From a virus, in IMG/VR virus record IMGVR_UViG_3300024258_000063, positions 1 through 35,016 of that record: a stretch of DNA of 35,016 nucleotides. One strand, 5' to 3'. How positions within the stretch are numbered: position 1 is the first letter of the stretch; every line of letters starts with the position of its first letter. The position numbers and the translations under genes were made by a program. The notes below the pieces were generated by a model, which did no database searches, was not told the origin of the DNA, and worked only from the letters and a program-made list of their open reading frames with translations. Positions 12,819 to 18,863 of the stretch are shown piece after piece.

Positions 12819-13573
12819 ATTCCACATACTCCATCGCATTCATCGTTAAACATATTGGTCTGTCCTATATCATCATCGGTGAAAACAGCCTCCTCTAATG
12901 GTATGGCATTCCTGTGTAAGTAGCTAGTAAAATCTTTAGACATATTTCTCACCTCGTTGTCCCATTTAATCGCTTCTTTGAAATCTTTGGGCTGGTTCTG
13001 TTTCATATCCTTCCAGCGCATATTGTCTGTGTAGGGACAGAAGATACACGCTGACTTTGCCGGTTCTGGGTAGTTGTTTTTCTCCATCCAGTTCAAGCAA
13101 TCCTGGCGGTTCATGCCTGCATCAATGAGGGGATGGCGTTTCAAACTCCACTTGTTAGTAGAGTCTTTCATCCTCTGAACTTCGTCAATAGATATGCCAA
13201 CCCACACCGTAGCGATTGGACCCTTTGTTCGCTGCCTCGGCTCAAGCCCTAACAGTTCCCTGATCTTTTTCTCTACAGGCATGGTTTTATAATACTTGGT
13301 GCAACGCCTCTGTCCCATACCCTTCACGCCATCCTTCATGATATAGAACGGAACCATATCCATATCATCCGACAGGTTGCCATATTTTGTGCGGTATATA
13401 GGGAAGGACACCTGTGTTTCAAGCCAGTTCAGGTGAGTATAGACATGGGCGGGTTCATGTCCAGTGTCAGCAAATACTGCAAAGTCTACCCTGGGGGTTA
13501 TCTCGCCCTTCTGGGCTAGTAATGCCATAGTTGTTGACTGAACGCCTGCCCCCAATGAAATTATATGTTTCAT
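12815..13573 (-). CDS. PAPS-reductase-like PP-loop protein
   Basis: A 252-residue protein of the adenine nucleotide alpha-hydrolase (PP-loop) family. Near the N-terminus SLGAGVQSTTMAL supplies the pyrophosphate-binding loop, followed by FADTGHEP, typical of phosphoadenosine phosphosulfate reductase domains. A basic GQRRCTKYYK segment and a C-x2-C pair (SACIFCPYTD) follow, and the protein ends ECDGVCGI, a signature I associate with phage members. Phage versions are thought to act in sulfur or nucleic-acid modification rather than sulfate assimilation; the substrate is unknown. It sits between a zinc-ribbon protein and a MazG-like protein, joined by ATGA overlaps. Confidence 0.85.
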   Translation of the reverse strand: MKHIISLGAGVQSTTMALLAQKGEITPRVDFAVFADTGHEPAHVYTHLNWLETQVSFPIYRTKYGNLSDDMDMVPFYIMKDGVKGMGQRRCTKYYKTMPVEKKIRELLGLEPRQRTKGPIATVWVGISIDEVQRMKDSTNKWSLKRHPLIDAGMNRQDCLNWMEKNNYPEPAKSACIFCPYTDNMRWKDMKQNQPKDFKEAIKWDNEVRNMSKDFTSYLHRNAIPLEEAVFTDDDIGQTNMFNDECDGVCGI

Positions 13574-13773
13574 TCTTCCTCACTTTGAATTTTGACTCTT
13601 CTCATAACTGATTTAGAAATTTGTTTAGCTGGTCCCATACACCCGACATTTCCAACGATGTAAATTCTCTTCTTACACTTCGGGCATTTCCAGGCATCCT
13701 CACCCTCATGTTTGTAATGCTCTGGCGCATCCATTCTCCTGTGGCACCAGTTACATAATAATGTATCACTCAT
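13570..13773 (-). CDS. Small zinc-ribbon protein
   Basis: A 67-residue protein with two Cys-x2-Cys knuckles: Cys7-Cys10 (LLCNWCHRR) and Cys29-Cys32 (WKCPKCKKRIYIVG). That is a classic zinc ribbon. The C-terminus is basic. The GAGG ribosome site is 7 nt before the ATG. It overlaps both neighbours and could partner the adjacent PP-loop enzyme; that is inference. Confidence 0.75.
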   Translation of the reverse strand: MSDTLLCNWCHRRMDAPEHYKHEGEDAWKCPKCKKRIYIVGNVGCMGPAKQISKSVMRRVKIQSEEE

Positions 13774-13987
13774 CGCAAAACCTCAAGTCATGTATCCGTT
13801 TAATATAAATACCCAGTATTCCAAAATCTAAAAGTATAATCCCCTGCTGTGCCGTTACGATCCATAGTGTTATCCAAAAAAACTGTAGTAGTATACCCAA
13901 AGATATGCCTGGAAGCAAGTGTCCATAACAAACAAGCCAAATGCTGTACAGGGTGACGGTTGACATTGCCAGTTCAATCCACAGCAT
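13766..13987 (-). CDS. Small inner-membrane protein
   Basis: A 73-residue protein with three hydrophobic stretches, about residues 1-20 (LWIELAMSTVTLYSIWLV), 24-45 (LLPGISLGILLQFFWITLWI) and 50-62 (GIILLDFGILGIY). It should span the membrane two or three times. The pattern resembles small phage membrane proteins of unknown role. GAGGTG ribosome site, 14-nt overlap with the upstream gene. Confidence 0.65.
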   Translation of the reverse strand: MLWIELAMSTVTLYSIWLVCYGHLLPGISLGILLQFFWITLWIVTAQQGIILLDFGILGIYIKRIHDLRFCDE

Positions 13988-14267
13988 TCTTCACCTCAAG
14001 TTTGAAGATACCCTTAATAGCTGACAGGGGTATATCATCCCTGCCTGTACCCATGCCGTTAGAGGGGTCGTAGTTAGAGTAGGTACGCAGTAGTGACTTG
14101 TTGTGGATCGAATAGAATCCCACCGTCCTGGCTACTACAACCCGTGTGCCGATGGGCGCGGTAATATCCTGCCAACCAGAAGACTCCTGCTCGGCATCTA
14201 TCCACTCCACCATAACCATGTCGAGATGTTTAAGGCTCTTTAAAATTGCACGGGTTTCTTTATTCAT
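13974..14267 (-). CDS. Unknown 97-aa protein
   Basis: A 97-residue protein. The segment MVMVEWIDAEQESSGWQDI followed by TRVVVARTVGFYSIHNK and DIPLSAIKGIFKLEV is a beta-rich pattern I have seen in small phage hypothetical proteins (VxWxDA...W...VGY...IPxxxI). No function is known to me. It is coupled to both neighbours by overlaps. Confidence 0.65.
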   Translation of the reverse strand: MNKETRAILKSLKHLDMVMVEWIDAEQESSGWQDITAPIGTRVVVARTVGFYSIHNKSLLRTYSNYDPSNGMGTGRDDIPLSAIKGIFKLEVKNAVD

Positions 14268-14419
14268 TTGTCTGTCACCTCAAAAGACCCGTCAGGTAAG
14301 GGTGTAACACGGATCGTAATGTTTGCATCTGGCGGGTAAGGCTTGTGATACATAGTCCAACCAGTGAATATAATTATCGAAGTTACACCTACAGCGATTA
14401 TCCAATCGAGATAACTCAT
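14264..14419 (-). CDS. Small single-pass membrane protein
   Basis: A 51-residue protein: one N-terminal transmembrane helix (residues 5-22, DWIIAVGVTSIIIFTGWT) followed by a short polar tail (PDANITIRVTPLPDGSFEV). ATGA overlaps on both sides support it. Function unknown. Confidence 0.6.
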   Translation of the reverse strand: MSYLDWIIAVGVTSIIIFTGWTMYHKPYPPDANITIRVTPLPDGSFEVTDK

Positions 14420-14580
14420 GCGGCACCTCCAAACATTCCATAGGGTTTGTATTTAGGTGCTTTCGCCTCTTTAAATCTCTTTAGCAAAACATCCTTGTGC
14501 GGGATGGTGTACTTCAACTTCATGTCTTTATCGTACACACGTACTTCGTAACAACATCCTTCAAAGTTCTGTGGTTTCAT
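14416..14580 (-). CDS. Unknown basic 54-aa protein
   Basis: A 54-residue protein (MKPQNFEGCCYEVRVYDKDM...) with an AAGGGGAG ribosome site. It begins with strand-like residues including a CC pair, continues as a basic helix (HKDVLLKRFKEAKAPKYKP) and ends GMFGGAA. Overlaps both neighbours as ATGA. Unrecognised. Confidence 0.55.
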   Translation of the reverse strand: MKPQNFEGCCYEVRVYDKDMKLKYTIPHKDVLLKRFKEAKAPKYKPYGMFGGAA

Positions 14581-14888
14581 TGTCTCCCCTTATATGTTTT
14601 ATAGGTTGCAGGAAACCAGTGGTCAACCGTGTACCGCACCAACACTGGTCTGCTAATGTCCGTCAAATAACAAACTTCCTGGCCCATGGATTCTGTGTGA
14701 TAAACAATAAAGCCTTCCTTGGTTGGGCGGGTATGACACGGCACCATCGTAGCTGAATATGATGCCTCTAACCCATGCTCAAAGGAAACCTGTACCTGAT
14801 TGTGTACGGCTCCCACGTTCCAGCCTGTTACCTTGTCAGAATTAACTGCTGGCACCAACAGCAGAATTGTTATGATAAGTTCGTTCAT
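14577..14888 (-). CDS. Putative exported 103-aa protein
   Basis: A 103-residue protein beginning MNELIITILLLVPAVNSDKV, a good signal-peptide-like N-terminus with a possible cleavage after NS. The mature part is beta-rich with two cysteines (ATMVPCHTRP, GQEVCYLTD) that could form a disulfide in the periplasm. The start at 14888 is chosen because it overlaps the upstream stop as ATGA; the open frame continues to 14933. Role unknown. Confidence 0.65.
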   Translation of the reverse strand: MNELIITILLLVPAVNSDKVTGWNVGAVHNQVQVSFEHGLEASYSATMVPCHTRPTKEGFIVYHTESMGQEVCYLTDISRPVLVRYTVDHWFPATYKTYKGRQ

Positions 14889-15355
14889 CGTAGAAATGTC
14901 TCCATAGGGTTTAGGTCGGCTTGTTTTACCCACCAGGACCAGTCACCGTTATCGTAGGGTTTCTTAAAGCACACCGTCCAGTAGTCACGATCCGCTATCC
15001 AGCCACGGAAATGGTATTCTGGGAATACACCCGTGATAAGCACGAACCTGTCACAGCGACCCTTACGGGCTGTCTTCTTTAGTTCAAGGTGGTTGTTATG
15101 GCCTTTGGATGTTTTGACATCTACCCTGTACCCGTCAACTATAAAATCATAGTCTCCAGGTACCATGGTGAAGTCAGGGTATTTATTGAAGTGTTTGGCG
15201 AACGCCATTTCTCCCAGCGATCCACGTTCATCACAATCGTAGGAGTCTTCAGGTTTGATTACATCTTTCCTGCCCTTTGCTCGATCCTCTTTCCTTCGCA
15301 TCTTTGTTGTGTGTATTGCTATTGCTTTTTCATGCTCATTCAGCGTTACTTTCAT
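14885..15355 (-). CDS. PD-(D/E)XK nuclease-like protein
   Basis: A 156-residue protein with a likely PD-(D/E)XK core: Glu49 in RGSLGEMAFAKHF, Asp70 in GDYDFIVDGY and Asp79-x-Lys81 in RVDVKTSK, then a basic helix and a strand (RFVLITGVFP). This is the usual E...D...(D/E)xK order. The start at 15355 has a GGAG site 7 nt upstream. Phage proteins of this type may degrade or trim DNA; here it is separated from ssb by a structured intergenic region. A second PD-(D/E)XK protein lies at 5180. Confidence 0.7.
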   Translation of the reverse strand: MKVTLNEHEKAIAIHTTKMRRKEDRAKGRKDVIKPEDSYDCDERGSLGEMAFAKHFNKYPDFTMVPGDYDFIVDGYRVDVKTSKGHNNHLELKKTARKGRCDRFVLITGVFPEYHFRGWIADRDYWTVCFKKPYDNGDWSWWVKQADLNPMETFLR

Positions 15356-15387
15356 TTGTTGTCTCCGTATCCGTGTTAAAGAAATAC

Positions 15388-15407
15388 GGGGGTGCGCTAA
15401 CACCCCC
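15388..15407 (-). terminator. Candidate intrinsic terminator or attenuator after ssb
   Basis: GGGGGTG (15388-15394) pairs with CACCCCC (15401-15407) around a 6-nt loop. On the minus strand the stem is followed by GTATTTCTTT, a moderately T-rich tract. It lies downstream of ssb and upstream of the nuclease gene, so termination there may be partial. Confidence 0.55.
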
Positions 15408-15410
15408 ATA

Positions 15411-15476
15411 CCATCTACAAACAATGCTATGTGACCAACCCCCTAGCAAGGGTTACGAGGTATAGCAGATGGTCAC
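15411..15476 (-). promoter_or_regulatory. Competing stem structures upstream of the 15388 hairpin
   Basis: Two sets of complementary segments overlap. GTGACCA (15431-15437) pairs with TGGTCAC (15470-15476), enclosing AACCC/GGGTT. Alternatively TGCTAT (15425-15430) pairs with ATAGCA (15462-15467) and CCATC (15411-15415) with GATGG (15468-15472). The sets cross, so they would form alternative folds or a pseudoknot. Confidence 0.45.
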
Positions 15477-15489
15477 TTCCGCTGATTGA

Positions 15490-15873
15490 TCAGAAGGGAA
15501 TATCTTCCGTTTCCTTTGGTGGCGGTTGGAACAGTCTTTCGTTGTTCCCAGCCGATACAGTCTCACCCTTCGCTGAAAGGTACTGGATACCACGCACGTT
15601 CAGGTCAGTAGAAGACTTTGGATTGCCTTCCTTGTCGTTCCATTCGTTCATCACCAGTTCACCGGTAACATAAATGGGTTGACCTTTATTCAGGTTGGGA
15701 CCGACATTCTCTGCCAGTTTGCCCCAGGCCGTACAATTCATAAAAAGAACAGAGTCTTTGTAACCGTTGATGGCGATACCAAAATTAGCTCTGGCGCGTT
15801 CACCGGTTGTGTTGACTTCTGCGTCACGGGTCAGATAACCCGCGAAATTACACTGATTAATTGCAATACTCAT
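15490..15873 (-). CDS. ssb: Single-stranded DNA-binding protein
   Basis: A 127-residue SSB. Residues 1-105 form the OB-fold with recognisable blocks: NQCNFAGYLTRDAEVNTTG, ANFGIAINGYKD, FMNCTAWGKLAENV and GQPIYVTGELVMNEW. The C-terminal tail is short and acidic with the terminal DIPF-type tip that docks partner proteins. It would coat single-stranded DNA at the phage fork and during Erf-mediated annealing. AAGGAG ribosome site and ATGA overlap with the Erf gene. It is slightly shorter than bacterial SSBs because the linker is reduced. Confidence 0.92.
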   Translation of the reverse strand: MSIAINQCNFAGYLTRDAEVNTTGERARANFGIAINGYKDSVLFMNCTAWGKLAENVGPNLNKGQPIYVTGELVMNEWNDKEGNPKSSTDLNVRGIQYLSAKGETVSAGNNERLFQPPPKETEDIPF

Positions 15874-16538
15874 TGCATACTCCTTGCGATCTTAGCCCAT
15901 TCATCGTCAGTAACCTTGTCTGGGCTGTCCACAGGGTTACCGCCTACTGCAAGTAGGTTTTGGTTAAGTGCCGCCAGCCTGTTTTCCTTATCTTTGAGGG
16001 TAGCACTTGGAAATTCCTTTAGAATCTTCTTTTGTACGATGTCTTTAGGTGGCATAACGTAGGTGGATATAGACCCATCACCTTTAGCCTGATCTACCAT
16101 TTCTGGTTCGTCACCCGTATACATGTGGAAGGTTTTTAAATACCATACCCGCATAGCACTTGTCTGTGCGCCTAACAGGTTATTATTTCCACAGTTTCCA
16201 GCCGTGCGTACTTCGTAAGGCCAAACTGCGCCAGTAATGTGAGAGATTTTGACATCCATTACACACTCAACATTCCCACGGCTATCTGTTTGATGAGATA
16301 CATAAGAAGGCATAACTACCAACCCTGTGTCTACACACGCTTGACGTAAGGATTTGATAACGTCATTTTCGCTGGCATAGTCGTACTTGGTTTTACCATA
16401 GTTCACCTTACCCGTCATCTTCACAGACTTGACATTATTCTTAATCTGGTTGATAGCTGTGGCAATTACACGCTCATGTGTTACTACTGTAGGTTCTTTT
16501 GGCTCCACTTCGGGAGTTGTTTCTTTCTTTTTAGGCAT
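15870..16538 (-). CDS. Erf-type single-strand annealing protein
   Basis: A 222-residue recombinase of the ERF superfamily. The core spans about residues 20-150: VNYGKTKYDYASENDVIKSL, then ACVDTGLVVMPSYV, MDVKISHITG, and GAQTSAMRVWYLKTFHMYTG, matching the YxYAxxxxVxxxxxxxLxxxGL and Ala-Lys-R-like blocks of Erf proteins. The charged N-terminus (KKKETTPEVEPKEPT) and C-terminal helical region are flanking. It anneals complementary single strands made by the partner exonuclease (next gene upstream) and is coupled to ssb by ATGA. Confidence 0.85.
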   Translation of the reverse strand: MPKKKETTPEVEPKEPTVVTHERVIATAINQIKNNVKSVKMTGKVNYGKTKYDYASENDVIKSLRQACVDTGLVVMPSYVSHQTDSRGNVECVMDVKISHITGAVWPYEVRTAGNCGNNNLLGAQTSAMRVWYLKTFHMYTGDEPEMVDQAKGDGSISTYVMPPKDIVQKKILKEFPSATLKDKENRLAALNQNLLAVGGNPVDSPDKVTDDEWAKIARSMQ

Positions 16539-16545
16539 CTTAAGT

Positions 16546-17502
16546 TTAGTCCTTTATTTTGCACAGGAATGTGCGGTTACCTTTTTTGGTTGTTGTGTTT
16601 CTTTCCATTGAAGCCACATAATCATCAGAGGCTATATTATATTGGTCACACAAATCAACGGTCATATTTTCCCAATCCGTGACAGTCTTATCCTTGCCTT
16701 GTTTCCAGGTGAACAGGGTTTCTTCATCGTCACCTAGAAGGCTAGTACGTGTACCCATGTATTCCTTTAGATAAAATTCCAACTCTTTCATTTCATCAGC
16801 ATTTTCTTTGCTCACCTTATTTACATATTTAAGAGAGGCTAATCTTTGGGCCATCAGCCTGAATTGTTTGGTAGCTTGCACACTGTCATCATTATCCTCA
16901 ACCTCATAATACTTATCAAGGTTAGGAAGGTCAGCCTGTTCGTGTGGTGGTTCTTCATCACGATCCAGATAGCCCAGAAAGTCCATCAACCCATCGAATA
17001 GCTTGGCATGGTCTTCCTTTGTAAAGGTAAGCTCATATACCCGCAGTTCGGACCCCCCAAAGTAAGCAACGACATCCACTTGCATGATACCCGTTACCAT
17101 AGACTGCCCGCAGGCTTGTATCCAGGTGTAGTCAGGTACGCCATCGTCCCACGCACTGTGCATCCTTGGCCCTACGTTCTTTATTTCAATTAAACGGCTC
17201 TTATCGGCTATGATGCCGTCACAATGACAGATAATACGTGGTTCATCAGGGTGAATCTGTGTCTCGGGGAATTCCACCCCCTGCCTGCCCGTTTGCTTTG
17301 AATATTCGGACAGAATGAAGGCTTCCATGAAGTTACCCACACGCATAGCCATGGTTTCCTTCACAGGAGGCATATTCCCCTTCATCTGGTGAAACAGTTC
17401 GGCCCTAGTTTTCGAACCATACCCTCGACCCAAGGCTTGACCGTAGCTGCTTGCACCAAGTTTCCCTTTGCGGAATTTGAGTTGTTCTGGTGTGATCGTC
17501 AT
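16546..17502 (-). CDS. YqaJ-type (lambda-exonuclease-like) recombination exonuclease
   Basis: A 318-residue viral recombinase of the YqaJ family. KLGASSYGQALGRG near the N-terminus, Glu60 in VGNFMEAF, Asp95 in CHCDGIIAD and Glu106-x-Lys108 in LIEIKNVG form the PD-(D/E)XK active site. QACGQSMVTG continues the fold, and a C-terminal helical region (residues 210-318) follows. It would resect double-stranded ends 5' to 3' to load the Erf protein. The start at 17502 overlaps the stop of the short leader gene as ATGA, with the frame open slightly further. It is the first enzyme gene after the leftward promoter. Confidence 0.88.
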   Translation of the reverse strand: MTITPEQLKFRKGKLGASSYGQALGRGYGSKTRAELFHQMKGNMPPVKETMAMRVGNFMEAFILSEYSKQTGRQGVEFPETQIHPDEPRIICHCDGIIADKSRLIEIKNVGPRMHSAWDDGVPDYTWIQACGQSMVTGIMQVDVVAYFGGSELRVYELTFTKEDHAKLFDGLMDFLGYLDRDEEPPHEQADLPNLDKYYEVEDNDDSVQATKQFRLMAQRLASLKYVNKVSKENADEMKELEFYLKEYMGTRTSLLGDDEETLFTWKQGKDKTVTDWENMTVDLCDQYNIASDDYVASMERNTTTKKGNRTFLCKIKD

Positions 17503-17597
17503 CCTAAATAAACTCCCGCAACTTCCTGCAACCAAGGCAGATTTTCCAATACATACTGGTAACTACCGGATACCTCGTTTAACCATGCGAATTTCAT
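17499..17597 (-). CDS. 32-aa leader peptide gene coupled to the exonuclease
   Basis: A 32-residue frame (MKFAWLNEVSGSYQYVLENL..., ending GVYLG) with a GGAG ribosome site 6 nt before its ATG. Its stop overlaps the exonuclease start as ATGA, so translation of the leader likely delivers ribosomes to the exonuclease gene. It begins just after the intrinsic terminator of the leader. It could be a functional small protein or only a coupling ORF. Confidence 0.55.
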   Translation of the reverse strand: MKFAWLNEVSGSYQYVLENLPWLQEVAGVYLG

Positions 17598-17610
17598 AAC
17601 TGTCTCCGAA

Positions 17611-17655
17611 TAAAAAAGGGGAAACACCGTCTGCCATGACACGGTGAATCCCCTT
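17611..17655 (-). terminator. Intrinsic terminator inside the leader of the replication operon
   Basis: On the minus strand AAGGGG (17655-17650), a 3x3 internal loop, CACCGT, a 10-nt loop, ACGGTG, and CCCCTT are followed by TTTTTTATT. This is a strong rho-independent terminator. It lies about 60 nt downstream of the predicted start of the 17.7 kb promoter and before the first gene. The loop (17631-17638) is complementary to leader sequence at 17692-17699. Confidence 0.8.
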
Positions 17656-17662
17656 AGTTAAT

Positions 17663-17682
17663 GCTTTAGCTGTGACTAAAGC
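17663..17682 (-). other. Leader hairpin between start site and terminator
   Basis: GCTTTAG (17663-17669) pairs with CTAAAGC (17676-17682) around a 6-nt loop. It lies between the two complementary segments 17692-17699 and 17631-17638 and would bring them close together. Confidence 0.6.
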
Positions 17683-17691
17683 CTATCTGTC

Positions 17692-17699
17692 CATGGCAG
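17692..17699 (-). promoter_or_regulatory. Candidate anti-terminator segment
   Basis: The plus-strand CATGGCAG here is the exact reverse complement of CTGCCATG at 17631-17638, the loop of the terminator. In the minus-strand RNA these 8 nt can pair, either as a kissing contact or by competing with the terminator stem. Confidence 0.45.
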
Positions 17700-17703
17700 G
17701 ACT

Positions 17704-17724
17704 ACTTCTCAATAACTGAGAGTA
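17704..17724. promoter_or_regulatory. Operator-like dyad at the leftward start site
   Basis: TACTTCTCA and TGAGAGTA form a near-perfect inverted repeat around ATAAC, with one extra base. It overlaps the predicted start site and abuts the -10 element, a usual place for a repressor site. The exact protein is unknown. Confidence 0.45.
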
Positions 17725-17752
17725 AGATACCAAACCATTGGACCGCTGTCAA
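17724..17752 (-). promoter_or_regulatory. Leftward sigma70-type promoter of the replication operon
   Basis: On the minus strand TTGACA (17752-17747), a 17-bp spacer and TATCTT (17729-17724) form a good housekeeping promoter, with transcription starting near 17717. It reads into the leader peptide, exonuclease, Erf, ssb and downstream genes. Confidence 0.82.
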
Positions 17753-17763
17753 GTGTTATTTCA

Positions 17764-17809
17764 AACCACCTTTAACTCCGTTAAATGGTTCGTAGAGGAA
17801 ACCTCTACG
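17764..17809 (-). terminator. Tandem hairpins at the end of the virion operon
   Basis: Two adjacent stems lie at the 3' end of the lysozyme gene: CGTAGAGG/CCTCTACG (17791-17798 with 17802-17809, 8 bp, 3-nt loop, covering the stop codon), and AACCA-TTTAAC with GTTAAA-TGGTT (17764-17790, 11 bp with a 2-nt bulge). No strong T-run follows, so they may be processing or 3'-end-protection elements rather than a simple intrinsic terminator. Confidence 0.55.
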
Positions 17810-18863
17810 TCATAATTCCTCTGGGTCTGTTTTGTAGTGCTTGTGATATTTTTACCATCCTAGCCATCTCATCGTCAGCATACCCACCACCGGCATTCCC
17901 GTATGGGTTGGGTGGTGCAGAAGGTGGTAACTGGGACTGTCGGTAAGCAGCGTCAGGCTTGTGTGCTATTTGTTTCGGTGCCTGTGCCATCTGCATGGTA
18001 GGTTCCATCATGGGCATAGCGGTAGTGCTACCGCCAATATGTTGCATGTTGTTGTTTTGTAAATTAAAATCTAAAGCATAATTATCGCCCGTTGTTTCAC
18101 GGGCATCAGCTTGTCCTGCCTTCCCCATGTTTTCATAATCTTCGGAAAATGATCTTGCCACAGTCCCAGCGTCCCCAGACTTGAAAGCCTCCTTCAATCT
18201 GTTTCTTGCCGTAGGCCCAAGTTCATGTGGCCCCTTGTATTGCCCCTTAGCATTATAGCCGGAAGTGTATATATTTTTGTGAACAAATTTAACCTGAGAA
18301 TCCAAACTATCTTCAATCCCCTCCTTATCCAACCAATCAACATAGTCAGTAAGTTGCCCCCCAGAAAATTGGAATAAACCATACCCCTGCGTTTCTCCCC
18401 GTTCCCAATATCCTCTACGGGGGGACTGAAAAACAGACGGGTCAAAAGCAGACTCATGGAAGGCATTCGCCATAATCCCATTTACCACAGCGTCATCCTT
18501 AAAATACTTCTTAATTGTTTTTCTAGCGTTGGCCCTGTCTCCTATGTCTTGAGATGGCGGGGGTGTATTCAACACCCCCAACGGCAAGTCTGGCAATAAT
18601 GCCCCTGTGTTACTGGGGTTACCAGGAAGGCTATACGGCTTGTCACCTTTTTTAGGTAAAAATTTAAGATCGCTTTGCGGGATGATGCCGTGTGGACTAT
18701 TCTTTCCTATAATACCATCCCATAATCCAAAACTAGGACCACCCCGCCTAAACATTTCATTAACCCTCTCACTTCTCGCTCTGGGGTCTTCAAAACTTTT
18801 GCCTGTTTGTTGACGTATTTTCTCACGCTGCTGTCTTAATATTTCATCACCACGGATTGTCAT
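17805..18863 (-). CDS. Tail-lysozyme virion protein
   Basis: A 352-residue protein whose middle (about 112-265) is a phage tail-lysozyme domain: a KKYFKDDAVVNGIMANAFHE segment with catalytic-type Glu137 in HESAFDP, then GYGLFQFSGGQLTDYVDWL, then the SQVKFVHKNI block. It would cut peptidoglycan locally when the phage injects DNA. The flanks are low-complexity and Pro/Gln-rich (PTMQMAQAPKQIAHKP, LPPSAPPNPYGNAGGG), as in virion-carried muralytic proteins. It is the last gene of the virion operon, directly after the large internal protein with an ATGA overlap. A lysis endolysin is less likely because of the long virion-type flanks. Confidence 0.78.
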   Translation of the reverse strand: MTIRGDEILRQQREKIRQQTGKSFEDPRARSERVNEMFRRGGPSFGLWDGIIGKNSPHGIIPQSDLKFLPKKGDKPYSLPGNPSNTGALLPDLPLGVLNTPPPSQDIGDRANARKTIKKYFKDDAVVNGIMANAFHESAFDPSVFQSPRRGYWERGETQGYGLFQFSGGQLTDYVDWLDKEGIEDSLDSQVKFVHKNIYTSGYNAKGQYKGPHELGPTARNRLKEAFKSGDAGTVARSFSEDYENMGKAGQADARETTGDNYALDFNLQNNNMQHIGGSTTAMPMMEPTMQMAQAPKQIAHKPDAAYRQSQLPPSAPPNPYGNAGGGYADDEMARMVKISQALQNRPRGIMT

